In this document: one piece after another, positions 24,519 through 32,199 of the stretch
Numbering within the stretch: the first letter of the stretch is position 1
Layout: every line of letters starts with the position of its first letter
DNA from: Anderseniella sp963698275
GTDB lineage: Bacteria > Pseudomonadota > Alphaproteobacteria > Rhizobiales > Aestuariivirgaceae
Reading direction: 5' to 3'
NCBI GenBank assembly: GCA_963698275.1
Contig: CAVOQE010000001.1
Coordinates: 310,001-374,000, forward strand
DNA: 64,000 nucleotides
Position numbers and translations under genes: made by a program
The notes under the pieces: generated by a model
Seen by the model: the letters and a program-made list of their open reading frames with translations, nothing else
What the model was told of the DNA's origin: nothing
The model's database searches: none

Positions 24519-25019
24519 TTACTCTTTCGGCGGCAGCAGGCCTTGTGGTGCATCAAGAAACCGGATGACATTCTGTTTTACCGGAACTTCCGATGACCCC
24601 GGCACTTTCACCGTCTTGCCGGCTGGATCAATCTCTACGATCTGCGCAATGTTGCGCCGCAGCTTTCGTCCTGAGCCGACGGCCTGCTGGTGCAGTTTGG
24701 ACGAATACGGCAACTCATAAGCCCGGGGCCTTTGCATCTCGGTTCCCACATCGAGATCACGCGCCCACAGGTAGATGCTGTCGGGCTCCGAAATCTCGAT
24801 TGCCAAGAGATAGAGCCGCGACGGCAGTTTCTCGGTTGTCAGTGGCCAGCCCTGTAAGCCCGGCAGTGACTTGTAGGTGACGATCATGAAAACCGTGGCA
24901 AGGACGGTCACCATGATCTTGATCCAGTGACTCCAGCGCGAATACAGATGAAGGCTCAGAAGAATGACGCCGAGCATGACGTAGGCTGCTGCCAGCCCGC
25001 CTGTACCTAGTTCGAACAT
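24519..25019 (-). CDS. Membrane-anchored protein of the ExbB/ExbD-like module
   Basis: 166-residue protein with two or three N-terminal membrane helices (GGLAAAYVMLGVILLSLHL and WIKIMVTVLATVFMIVTY) and a soluble domain of about 100 residues (SRLYLLAIEISEPDSIYLWA) probably in the periplasm. I do not recognise a named family. It is the last gene of the minus-strand operon after the ExbD-like gene, 32 bases downstream, and converges with the creatininase gene with only nine bases between stops. Confidence 0.68.
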   Translation of the reverse strand: MFELGTGGLAAAYVMLGVILLSLHLYSRWSHWIKIMVTVLATVFMIVTYKSLPGLQGWPLTTEKLPSRLYLLAIEISEPDSIYLWARDLDVGTEMQRPRAYELPYSSKLHQQAVGSGRKLRRNIAQIVEIDPAGKTVKVPGSSEVPVKQNVIRFLDAPQGLLPPKE

Positions 25020-25051
25020 ATGTCATCCTCCAAACCGTTGGTCACGGCGCG

Positions 25052-25669
25052 TTAGAATGTGACCAGTTTCTTTTCCAGCCGGTTTATCCGGCCGATCTTG
25101 CCGTCTCGCAAAATGGTGAACCGAACAGCAGTCCGCTCCTCTCCCTTGCGTCTCATGTCGACGGTATCGTTGAAGTATATCTTGTAAACCGGGTTGACCC
25201 TGGCGACCCTGACGGTCACCGGCACCGTGACCTGTTCGACACTCTCGTAGTAATGCAGATTGACAGTGTATTCGCCAGGCACGGTGCCGCGAACTGCAGC
25301 AACCTCCTGGTTCAACACATTCTCGATAAGCTTGCCCTCTACCTCAATCTTGTCATTCAACATTCCCCGGTCATCCCGGTCGAGATGAACCAGGCCGGCT
25401 GAACGGTTGCGAAACCAGGTCACGTTTCCTTGCGGATCTTCAATCCAGGTATCAATGTCTTCCTGGCTGCCGTCCGGCCACGTAACGGTAACCAGATACT
25501 GCGCATCGAGGACCACTTTGCCGGCGTCCTTGGCCGGGCTGATAAATATCACCGCGATGAAAAACAGGAACACAAATCCAATGAGGGTGTTGAACAACAG
25601 GTCGGTGAACGCATCGGTGGGTTGACGGCTGTACCCGGAAGAGGACGATCCTTTCAACTGGATTGTCAT
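25052..25669 (-). CDS. ExbD/MotB-like membrane-anchored protein
   Basis: 205-residue protein with a short cytoplasmic N-terminus, one membrane helix (about residues 23-44) and a beta-rich periplasmic domain. The helix starts DAFTDLLFNTLIGFVF, with Asp23 at the position of the proton-carrying Asp of ExbD/TolR. The periplasmic part (residues 50-205) is longer than in ExbD and unlike the usual ExbD dimer fold. Its start overlaps the MotA/TolQ/ExbB-family gene by four bases, which supports a proton-driven complex. What it energises is unknown. Confidence 0.74.
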   Translation of the reverse strand: MTIQLKGSSSSGYSRQPTDAFTDLLFNTLIGFVFLFFIAVIFISPAKDAGKVVLDAQYLVTVTWPDGSQEDIDTWIEDPQGNVTWFRNRSAGLVHLDRDDRGMLNDKIEVEGKLIENVLNQEVAAVRGTVPGEYTVNLHYYESVEQVTVPVTVRVARVNPVYKIYFNDTVDMRRKGEERTAVRFTILRDGKIGRINRLEKKLVTF

Positions 25670-26373
25670 GACACATTTGCCTGGTCGCGGATGCGGACCA
25701 GTTTTCCGATCAACTCCTCGGTGCCGCGGGCCAGTACCATGTATTGCGCGCCCAGTACCATTGCCGTGACCAGGCCTGCGAGGGTTGTATAAAGCGCTGT
25801 CCCCATGCCGCCACTCATGGAAATCAGCAGGGTCTGAATATTCTCCGGTGTTGGTGCCGGTCCGGAAGACAGGGCGCCCAGTATCAGTATGAAACCGACG
25901 ATAGTGCCGATCAGTCCGAGCCGGATCAGGATATCGACGAGGTACCAGCCGATTTCGACCGCGGCCCGCAACCTGTCGGCGTAAATCTCGAATACCAGAC
26001 CGCCATCCTTATTGTCCGAGGTTGACTGTTTGCGGGCTTCGATCACCTGCGACACGTAACCTGCCACAAATTGTTCGGGTGTCTGGAACGGTGACATTTC
26101 CTCGTTGGCGGGATCGCCCGTGGGCGCCTGCCTGCCTCCCAACCAGGCGTAGGCAGCGTCGATTTGCCTTGTGACGCGAAGGATGTGCCAGACGGCATGA
26201 AAGGTTGCTCCCAGAAACAGCCCTGCAATCAGGATGGAGAGCTTGCTCTGGTCGGCATCAATGACGCGGGCGAAGTAACCGAGATCATAGGCCACATAAC
26301 ACGCAAATACCGCGATCCCAGCCAACAACACCCAGATTTGCAGGAAAATGTAACTTCGGTTGGTTTTCGCCAT
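25666..26373 (-). CDS. MotA/TolQ/ExbB-family proton channel protein
   Basis: 235-residue membrane protein. N-terminal helices (FLQIWVLLAGIAVFACYVAY and LSILIAGLFLGATFHAVW) precede a cytoplasmic loop, then the channel segments LGLIGTIVGFILILGAL and GGMGTALYTTLAGLVTAMVL, which are the diagnostic proton-channel helices of this superfamily. Operon partner of the ExbD-like gene; a Sel1-repeat gene lies three bases upstream. It may energise an outer-membrane or cell-envelope process. Confidence 0.83.
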   Translation of the reverse strand: MAKTNRSYIFLQIWVLLAGIAVFACYVAYDLGYFARVIDADQSKLSILIAGLFLGATFHAVWHILRVTRQIDAAYAWLGGRQAPTGDPANEEMSPFQTPEQFVAGYVSQVIEARKQSTSDNKDGGLVFEIYADRLRAAVEIGWYLVDILIRLGLIGTIVGFILILGALSSGPAPTPENIQTLLISMSGGMGTALYTTLAGLVTAMVLGAQYMVLARGTEELIGKLVRIRDQANVS

Positions 26374-26376
26374 GGT

Positions 26377-26922
26377 CTATTTGAAACCCTCGGGCCGGAG
26401 GGACTCAACCGTGCTGTACTTGCGCTTCGCCGCCTGCATTTGCGATGGTGTCTGTTCCAGGCTTCCCGCGATCCATGCCAGATAGGGTTCGGCGATCTCT
26501 TTGCCGTTTGAGCGCGCATGCCGAAGCCAGGCAAACCCGCGTGAAGGTTCGATCGGCAGCCCGCGGCCATAGCGATACATCAAGGACACATTTATCTGTG
26601 CGTCCGGCCAGTCTGCCAAGGCAGACCGTAGATACCATTCGCTTGCCTTTTTCAGATCAACGGGAGTTCCCAGCCCGAGATAGTAAAGATTGCCCAGTTG
26701 GTTTTGTGACCAGGCATCACCAGCTGCGGCTTTTTCCTTCAGGCGCTCAAAGGCAACCGAATAGTCGCCATTGCGCAGGTCTGTTGCAATGGTCGTTTCC
26801 GGTTTGGCGACCTGCCAGATCAATGCGGCAACGATGGCGGCAGCCATCGCGACCAGCGCAATCCGACGTGACCCGGCAGGCATGCTGACAGTGCTTTTTG
26901 CTGCCTTTGTGGCCTGCTTCAT
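26377..26922 (-). CDS. Sel1-like repeat protein, membrane anchored
   Basis: 181-residue protein with an N-terminal membrane helix (RIALVAMAAAIVAALIW) and two or more Sel1/TPR-like repeats, visible as AWSQNQLGNLYYLGLGTPVD and DAQINVSLMYRYGRGLPIEP. ATG 26922 was chosen because GGAG lies nine bases upstream; ATG 26949 is possible. It is the first gene of the ExbB/ExbD-like operon. Sel1 repeats usually mediate protein binding, so it may be the partner-recognition subunit. Confidence 0.78.
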   Translation of the reverse strand: MKQATKAAKSTVSMPAGSRRIALVAMAAAIVAALIWQVAKPETTIATDLRNGDYSVAFERLKEKAAAGDAWSQNQLGNLYYLGLGTPVDLKKASEWYLRSALADWPDAQINVSLMYRYGRGLPIEPSRGFAWLRHARSNGKEIAEPYLAWIAGSLEQTPSQMQAAKRKYSTVESLRPEGFK

Positions 26923-27098
26923 CGGGGAACACTCCATCGGACGCGACATACAAGAAAGGATTATGCGATGGTTTTTTATGAAGTGGCAACAACCATCACA
27001 CGGTTACTCCGCCCTCATCGGACAATATTGATTGCCCTATTCAAGTCATATCGAGAGTAAATGATGTCGCGACTGCTTACGTCATGCGAGATGAGGCC

Positions 27099-27890
27099 AT
27101 GAAATACCTTGTGCTGATTTTCTGTTTACTGGTCGGTTGGCCCGGCTCGGGCCTCGCCCAGAGCCCGATGCAGCATGTGGACCTGACCTCGCCGGACATG
27201 ACCCAGGCTGAAATGACCCGTGAAGAGGTCATGGCAGCACTGGCAAAAGCCAGTCCTGAGCAACCTGCTGATTTCACCAGCCGGAAGCTCTCGGGTCTTG
27301 ATTTGTCCGGGCTCGATTTCAAGCGGGCCGTGCTGCGCTCGGCGCGGCTCAACAAGACCAATCTGACCGGTGCAAACCTGGCTGGTGCAGTCCTGGATCA
27401 GGCCTGGATGCTGGAAGCCAATCTGACCAAAGCCAACCTCAAAGATGCCAACCTGTTCCAGGCGCAGTTGCTGAAAGCAACACTTGATGGTGCGGATCTG
27501 TCAGGGGCGCTGATTGCCAGTGACCTGACAGGGGCAAGTATGAAAAACACAAAACTCGTCGGCGCAAACCTGAGCGCAGACATGCGCAACCAGTCGATGG
27601 GGCTGATGCGCGGGGTGTTGGCGTCTGCAAATCTGGAAGGTGCCGACTTCACAAATGCCAACCTGTCCAGGACAAGGTTCGAGTTTGCATCGATGAAGGG
27701 TGTTATTCTGGAAGGGGCCAACCTGATGCGCGCCGAGTTGGGTGGGGCGGATCTCACCGGCGCCCGTGTCGCTGGTGCAGACTTCACTGATGCCGATATG
27801 ACGTCAGCGAAACTCAAAGACCTCGTTGGTGTTGCAGACAGCAATCTTGAACAGGCGGCCAGCAACCTCAACCTGGCATTCCGCAAATAA
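27099..27890 (+). CDS. Exported pentapeptide-repeat protein
   Basis: 263-residue protein with a signal peptide (MKYLVLIFCLLVGWPGSG, cleavage near GLAQ) and a long run of A(D/N)Lxx pentapeptides from about residue 70 to 250, such as LDLSGLDFKRAVL and ANLTKANLKDANLFQA, predicting a right-handed quadrilateral helix. A non-repeat insertion (SADMRNQSMGLMRG) lies in the middle. Exported pentapeptide proteins recur in methylotroph and PQQ gene neighbourhoods, but no function is established. ATG 27084 is an alternative start. Confidence 0.85.
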   Translation: MKYLVLIFCLLVGWPGSGLAQSPMQHVDLTSPDMTQAEMTREEVMAALAKASPEQPADFTSRKLSGLDLSGLDFKRAVLRSARLNKTNLTGANLAGAVLDQAWMLEANLTKANLKDANLFQAQLLKATLDGADLSGALIASDLTGASMKNTKLVGANLSADMRNQSMGLMRGVLASANLEGADFTNANLSRTRFEFASMKGVILEGANLMRAELGGADLTGARVAGADFTDADMTSAKLKDLVGVADSNLEQAASNLNLAFRK

Positions 27891-28060
27891 ATTGAACTGG
27901 CTCTGTCTGGCTAAACTCTAGCAGAGGTAAATGGCATCCAACCCCTGAACGTAATAATCCTCGCCTGAACGTAGAATTTGGGTCTATCGTAGCGGTGCTT
28001 GCCGACGGCAGGCACTGAGCCTCGACGGTTAAAACGAAAAAATTTAACAAGGAGGAAGAC

Positions 28061-28498
28061 ATGTCTCATAAATATGCTGGAGGGTGCGACCATGTACACA
28101 CCCACTCGGATAAAGATCCGATCGACAACCACACCTGCCATTGTTCGGTATGCAAAAGCGTTACCGGTCAAGACACGACGCATGTGGTATTTTTCAAGCA
28201 CGGCGACCTGGGCGTTGACGAATCCGACAACTTGAATCGTCAGCCATTCAACGCGAAAAATCCGGACGGTCCGCTGGAGCTCTGCACATGCGCAACCTGC
28301 GGCACACCGATCATGCTGGATGACAAGGAAAACCGCATAAGGGCTATCGTGCCCAACCTCATGGGGTATCAGCCGGACAGCCTGCCGGCGACCTATCATG
28401 CCTTTTATGATCCAGCTACCGGCGCTCCGGCACCAAATGATGGCCGCCCGGTATATGAAGGCCTTCGCCCGGATTTTGTCTGGCCAAAGCCAAGCTGA
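28061..28498 (+). CDS. GFA (formaldehyde-activating/CENP-V-type) family zinc protein
   Basis: 145-residue protein of the glutathione-dependent formaldehyde-activating (Gfa/CENP-V) fold. Zinc-binding cysteines appear as CHCSVCKSVTG and CTCATCGTPI, and a His-rich N-terminus (CDHVHTHSDKD) precedes them. GGAGG lies upstream of ATG 28061. The family may speed formaldehyde addition to glutathione, though many members bind other substrates. Placement downstream of a formaldehyde-producing methanol dehydrogenase island makes a C1 role plausible. Confidence 0.82.
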   Translation: MSHKYAGGCDHVHTHSDKDPIDNHTCHCSVCKSVTGQDTTHVVFFKHGDLGVDESDNLNRQPFNAKNPDGPLELCTCATCGTPIMLDDKENRIRAIVPNLMGYQPDSLPATYHAFYDPATGAPAPNDGRPVYEGLRPDFVWPKPS

Positions 28499-28529
28499 AG
28501 ACAAAATTCTGATTGCCACCTTTAGCTGA

Positions 28530-28561
28530 CTGCCCGGCACCCTTCAAAGAGTGTTGGGCAG
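28530..28561. terminator. Hairpin between GFA gene and convergent cytochrome gene
   Basis: Arms CTGCCC and GGGCAG with an inner CAC/GTG pairing in the gap between two convergent genes. No T run, so only a weak candidate. I see nothing else in the 266-base gap. Confidence 0.3.
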
Positions 28562-28764
28562 ACATTGACAAGCTAACTCGCTGGTTCGGTTTTGCCAGCG
28601 GCGTTGGTTTGTCCCAATGACAGAGATTTCCTGTTAATGACGCCGATTTCCAGCGGGGAATATCCAGGAAAAACAAATGCTGTAATGCAGGCAGGGCTGT
28701 GCAGGTCCTTGTGGCGATTGAGTTTGCTGCCCTCACCCGACTGTAAGGTGTCAATGCCCCTGAA

Positions 28765-29247
28765 CTATCTGATCTGGATCGATCGGATGTAGTTGACCAG
28801 TGCTTCTATCTTTTGCCGTGCAGCAACATTGTCTGCAACAGCCTTCTCACCGCCCGTCTGCGGGTTTTTCATTAGGCCAAACTGCTTGCCCCAGATCGGC
28901 ATTTCCCGTGTTCCGTGTGGCGGCATGTTCTTGCGTCCGTCAATCACCTCGATCAGGAAGCGTTCGGGGAAATAAAGGCTACTATAGCGATCTGCAAGAT
29001 TGTTGAGTGGCGGCACCTTACTTTTCAGCGACCCGGCCGACGGTCCCCTGCCATCACCGGATATGCCGTGGCATGGCGCGCAGCTTGACCGATACAGGGT
29101 TGCTGCGTCGAAGTTCTGCTTGCTTTCGGCATTTGCAGCAAACCATGCGTCGAAGGTCTGACTGCTTTCGGCATTTGCAGGGGGCCCATTGGCTGTAAAC
29201 CAAAAGACTGCGGCACCCAGAGCCAGCACTGTGAACTTCCAATACAT
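28765..29247 (-). CDS. c-type cytochrome with duplicated signal-cleavage segment
   Basis: 160-residue exported monoheme cytochrome c, heme motif CAPCH near residue 55, probable axial Met in NMPPHGTREMPIWG. It resembles the cytochrome at 48869 (both have DGRNM-type and REMP(I/V)WG motifs). A 14-codon tandem duplication (29105-29138 and 29147-29180) repeats ANAESxQxFDA around the signal-cleavage site. ATG 29247 was chosen for the signal peptide. A TTGAC-N4-GTCAA site at 29282-29295 suggests Fnr/FixK-type control. Confidence 0.82.
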   Translation of the reverse strand: MYWKFTVLALGAAVFWFTANGPPANAESSQTFDAWFAANAESKQNFDAATLYRSSCAPCHGISGDGRGPSAGSLKSKVPPLNNLADRYSSLYFPERFLIEVIDGRKNMPPHGTREMPIWGKQFGLMKNPQTGGEKAVADNVAARQKIEALVNYIRSIQIR

Positions 29248-29281
29248 GATTTCAGCGTCACCAATTGATCCGCCTGTCACG

Positions 29282-29295
29282 TTGACCCTGGTCAA
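29282..29295. promoter_or_regulatory. Fnr/FixK-like box TTGAC-CCTG-GTCAA
   Basis: Matches the TTGA-N6-TCAA core, 35 bases upstream of the cytochrome gene start at 29247. Candidate target of the Fnr-type regulator at 42567. Confidence 0.5.
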
Positions 29296-29360
29296 TCGCG
29301 GCGCAAATACCCACCCGGAAACAGTTTACTTGTCCTTGAGACCAAGAACAAAAGCCACGC

Positions 29361-29600
29361 TCAATCCTGTGAAAGCATCGCGGCGATCTCGTCCTTCAAT
29401 AAAAGACGCTGTTTGCGAAGATCTGTCGAGCGCTCATCACTTGCTGGCTCGACACCGGTTTCGATTCTGTGAATCTCACGGTTGATCAAATGATACTCAT
29501 CAAAAAGCTTGGCGAAATGCGCGTTTGACGTCTTTAACTCGTGAATCCTATCGACCTTGTCAGGAAATTCTTCGGCAAGTTCATGCGGAACGTGAGACAA
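29361..29600 (-). CDS. YdcH family (DUF465) small protein
   Basis: 79-residue protein of the DUF465/YdcH family, a short helical hairpin of unknown function common in proteobacteria (VPHELAEEFPDKVDRIHEL, LFDEYHLINREIHRIE). It appears to start at TTG 29600 with GAGG eight bases upstream. An Fnr/FixK-like box lies at 29665-29678. Confidence 0.82.
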   Translation of the reverse strand: MSHVPHELAEEFPDKVDRIHELKTSNAHFAKLFDEYHLINREIHRIETGVEPASDERSTDLRKQRLLLKDEIAAMLSQD

Positions 29601-29664
29601 TTCTGCTACCTCATTCTTGTTGGAATAATTTCATTCACGTTAGCGCCGAGACTTTTGTCTCCCC

Positions 29665-29678
29665 TTGACCTATGTCAA
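29665..29678. promoter_or_regulatory. Fnr/FixK-like box TTGAC-CTAT-GTCAA
   Basis: Perfect inverted repeat of the TTGA-N6-TCAA type, 65 bases upstream of the YdcH gene and downstream of the DUF47 gene stop. Confidence 0.5.
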
Positions 29679-29721
29679 GAACCCAGTCCCGCACCAGTTT
29701 TTCAACGCGCTTTTTGTACCA

Positions 29722-30435
29722 TCACGCGATCTTGACGACAATGTCGTATAGAGTGGCACCGGCATGTGCGAGCCGGTCCGCCGCGTTTGACATATGCCGG
29801 TATACCTCGCGCCGTTTGAAGGCCTCCATGACATATTCGAACGCGACGATTTCCGCCTCAAGCTTTTGGTTGCTGTTTGCTTTCTTTGCCCGGATGTCTT
29901 CGACATAGGTTGAAATATCAAATAGTTCGGCCAACGCCTTGCGGTATTGCTTTTCGATCGTGCGCTCGGCTTTTCGGGCGGCCAGCGCGTGGGGTTCGGC
30001 AAGAATTGCGTTCTCGCTGAGTTTCTTGAACCCTTCCTGCAGGGATTGCGTGCCCTCCTTGAGATGGATTGCCATTTGCAGCGAATGCGGGTCTGGTTCA
30101 ATGCCGAATACTTCCATTTCCCGAACCGTGGTCTTGGCGTAGTTCATCAGATGGTCGATATCGACAATGGCGCGGTAGATGTCTTCCCTGTCCATAGGCG
30201 TCGAGAACGACGTATTCAGGGCTTCGATGTTCCGCCGCTTGAGTTCATCGCCTTCCTTTTCCATTTGCTTGACATGCTTGCCGACTTCTTTTTTGCCGGA
30301 TTCCATGAAGACAACCAGTTCCTCCAGGGTCGCGACCGCCATATCGCATTGATCGTCGACAAGACTGAAGAAATCCGGCGTCTTCGGTAAAACCCGATCG
30401 ACGATGCGGGTTAACAGTGAATTTCCTCCACCCAT
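29722..30435 (-). CDS. DUF47/PhoU-like Pit accessory protein (copy 1)
   Basis: 237-residue all-helical PhoU-like protein of the DUF47 (TIGR00153) family, usually encoded with PiT phosphate transporters and thought to regulate them. Typical segments are FMESGKKEVGKHVKQMEKEG and YRAIVDIDHLMNYAKTTVRE. ATG 30435 follows AAGGAG at seven bases; the frame is open further upstream. It is 56 bases downstream of the PiT gene, in the same operon. Confidence 0.87.
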   Translation of the reverse strand: MGGGNSLLTRIVDRVLPKTPDFFSLVDDQCDMAVATLEELVVFMESGKKEVGKHVKQMEKEGDELKRRNIEALNTSFSTPMDREDIYRAIVDIDHLMNYAKTTVREMEVFGIEPDPHSLQMAIHLKEGTQSLQEGFKKLSENAILAEPHALAARKAERTIEKQYRKALAELFDISTYVEDIRAKKANSNQKLEAEIVAFEYVMEAFKRREVYRHMSNAADRLAHAGATLYDIVVKIA

Positions 30436-30491
30436 TTCGATACTCCTTGTGATGGCGACCCTGGTTGTGCCCCGGGGCGCCAATGCGGTTT

Positions 30492-31535
30492 CTAACCAAT
30501 GCCGGTCAAAAGATTGACGATCAGATAGATCACTATTCCAAACAGCGCCGAACCCGGAATTGTCAATATCCAGGTCATGAGGATCTCCCTGGCCTTGGAC
30601 CAGCCAACCGCTTTGGGGCGTTCAGAGGCGCCGATTCCCATCAGGGCAGAACTGGTGACATGGGTGGTCGATACCGGCGCGCCGGCCAATGCCGCGGTGA
30701 AAATGATGCTGGCCGCCGAGACCTGGCCATTGACCGCGTGCAGCGGCCGGATCTTGTAGATGGCAAAACCGATTGTCCGAACGATACGCCAGCCACCGGA
30801 CAGGACTCCAAGCGTAATGGCCGATGCACACAGCAACACAACCCACAACGGCACCTGGAATTCATCGATGAAACCGCCAAGCAGCAACACCATTGTGATG
30901 ATGCCCATGCTTTTTTGCGCGTCATTGGCGCCGTGTGAAAACGCCATGCCGGCAGACGTCACATACTGCGTCAGGCGCAGATACTTGTTGGCAATCGGCT
31001 TGGCGCCGCGCAGCATGGCGCTCATCAGGCGGTGAATGATGAATCCGACCCAGAAGCCGATGATCGGTGACAGGATCAGGGCCAATATCACCTTGGTGAC
31101 GCCGGTCATGTGGCCGGTTGTCAAAAATTCATCTGCCCCCCACACCACATATTGCGGGCCGGCAGCAACGACGACCGGGCCGGCCAGGCCGCCGACCAGG
31201 GCATGTGACGAGCTTGATGGAATGCCATAATACCATGTCCACAGATTCCAGACGATTGCCCCGAAACAGCCGCACAGGATAATTGTCATCGATACACTCG
31301 ACTGCAGGTCGCTCAAATCGATGAACTTGCCAATGGTGTTGGCTACGGCGGTTCCGCCCAGGAGGGGACCGAGAAATTCGAACGTGCCGACGATGACCAC
31401 GGCCTGGATCGGGGTCATCGCACGTGACGCGATCGGGGTCGCTACAATGTTGGCTGCATCATGAAACCCGTTGGTATAGTCGAAGATCACGACGATCGCG
31501 ATCGTGCCAATCGCCAGCCAGTAAGCAATATCCAT
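30492..31535 (-). CDS. PiT-family inorganic phosphate transporter (copy 1)
   Basis: 347-residue inner-membrane symporter for metal-phosphate, with the two PiT signatures DYTNGFHDAANIVATPIASR (start) and SHGANDAQKSMGIITM (middle) and the ProDom-type loops GGTAVANTIG and GAPVSTTHVTSSALMG. ATG 31535 follows GGAGG; the frame is open 17 codons further upstream. It precedes the DUF47 gene. A TTGAC-N4-ATCAT site lies 79 bases upstream. Confidence 0.92.
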   Translation of the reverse strand: MDIAYWLAIGTIAIVVIFDYTNGFHDAANIVATPIASRAMTPIQAVVIVGTFEFLGPLLGGTAVANTIGKFIDLSDLQSSVSMTIILCGCFGAIVWNLWTWYYGIPSSSSHALVGGLAGPVVVAAGPQYVVWGADEFLTTGHMTGVTKVILALILSPIIGFWVGFIIHRLMSAMLRGAKPIANKYLRLTQYVTSAGMAFSHGANDAQKSMGIITMVLLLGGFIDEFQVPLWVVLLCASAITLGVLSGGWRIVRTIGFAIYKIRPLHAVNGQVSAASIIFTAALAGAPVSTTHVTSSALMGIGASERPKAVGWSKAREILMTWILTIPGSALFGIVIYLIVNLLTGIG

Positions 31536-31911
31536 TGTGCCCTCCGAACTTCCGAGGGCAAACATTTGCCGCCAGGGCACTTGCATCCTAGGTGCAACGC
31601 GTCAGGCAGGACCTTGACATAGATCATGTCAGGAAACGGCAATACTGGTGTCCAATGCCTGTATCGCAACACGAATATCACGCAGGATATGAATTTGCGA
31701 CGGTCGCGCAGTTGTAAGTCCAGCCGGTTTCTTCTGACAATGCCTGTTTGACATATCTCTTGATAGCGGATCGAAGCCCGTTTGCACTGGATAAGCAGCT
31801 GTACTGACTTAAGATTTCATCTCGCAATGCGGTTCTGAAGCCCGCAGCAGCGAACACTATCTGATGCGGCGTCTGCAGGGCGGGTTGTCAATATAAGAGG
31901 GGTTTGGGTTC
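31536..31911. other. Divergent promoter region between PiT and Na/Pi genes
   Basis: No coding gene is supported in these 376 bases. An imperfect Fnr-like box TTGAC-ATAG-ATCAT lies at 31614-31627. The rest is unremarkable mixed sequence, with GAGGGG before the ATG at 31912. Confidence 0.4.
31614..31627. promoter_or_regulatory. Imperfect Fnr-like box TTGAC-ATAG-ATCAT
   Basis: One base off the TTGA-N6-TCAA pattern, 79 bases upstream of the PiT gene. Confidence 0.35.
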
Positions 31912-32199
31912 ATGTTTCGACGGATACTCCTGCCGGTCATATTTGGTATTCTTGTCTATGGATTCTGGATCAGTCCGGATTTCAAACAGATATCGGCCGG
32001 CGTGGCGATTTTTCTGTTCGGAATGCTGTTTCTTGAAGAAGGATTCCGCGCCTTTACCGGTGGTTTTCTGGAAACTCTTCTGAGCCGGACGACAGACCGG
32101 CTTTGGAAATCCCTATCCTTCGGTATCGTCACCACAACAGTGATGCAATCCAGTTCCCTGGTCTCGGTCATTGCCATTTCATTTCTGAGCGCGGGATGA
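31912..32199 (+). CDS. Na/Pi cotransporter, N-terminal fragment (split gene)
   Basis: First 95 residues of a NptA/YjbB-like Na/phosphate cotransporter: two membrane helices and the first QSSS motif (GIVTTTVMQSSSLVSVIAIS). Reading stops at TGA 32197-32199 just after FLSAG. The continuation ISLASGIGIIFGANIGTTTG lies in the frame that restarts at ATG 32196, so a single missing base would join them. Start ATG 31912 follows GAGGGG. Either a frameshift, a sequencing error in the GGG run, or a coupled two-piece protein. Confidence 0.7.
   Translation: MFRRILLPVIFGILVYGFWISPDFKQISAGVAIFLFGMLFLEEGFRAFTGGFLETLLSRTTDRLWKSLSFGIVTTTVMQSSSLVSVIAISFLSAG

Noticed and set aside
27911..28540. Minus-strand frame of 209 codons over the GFA gene
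   Set aside because: The plus strand has GGAGG, an ATG and the zinc motifs of the GFA family; the antisense product has no features.
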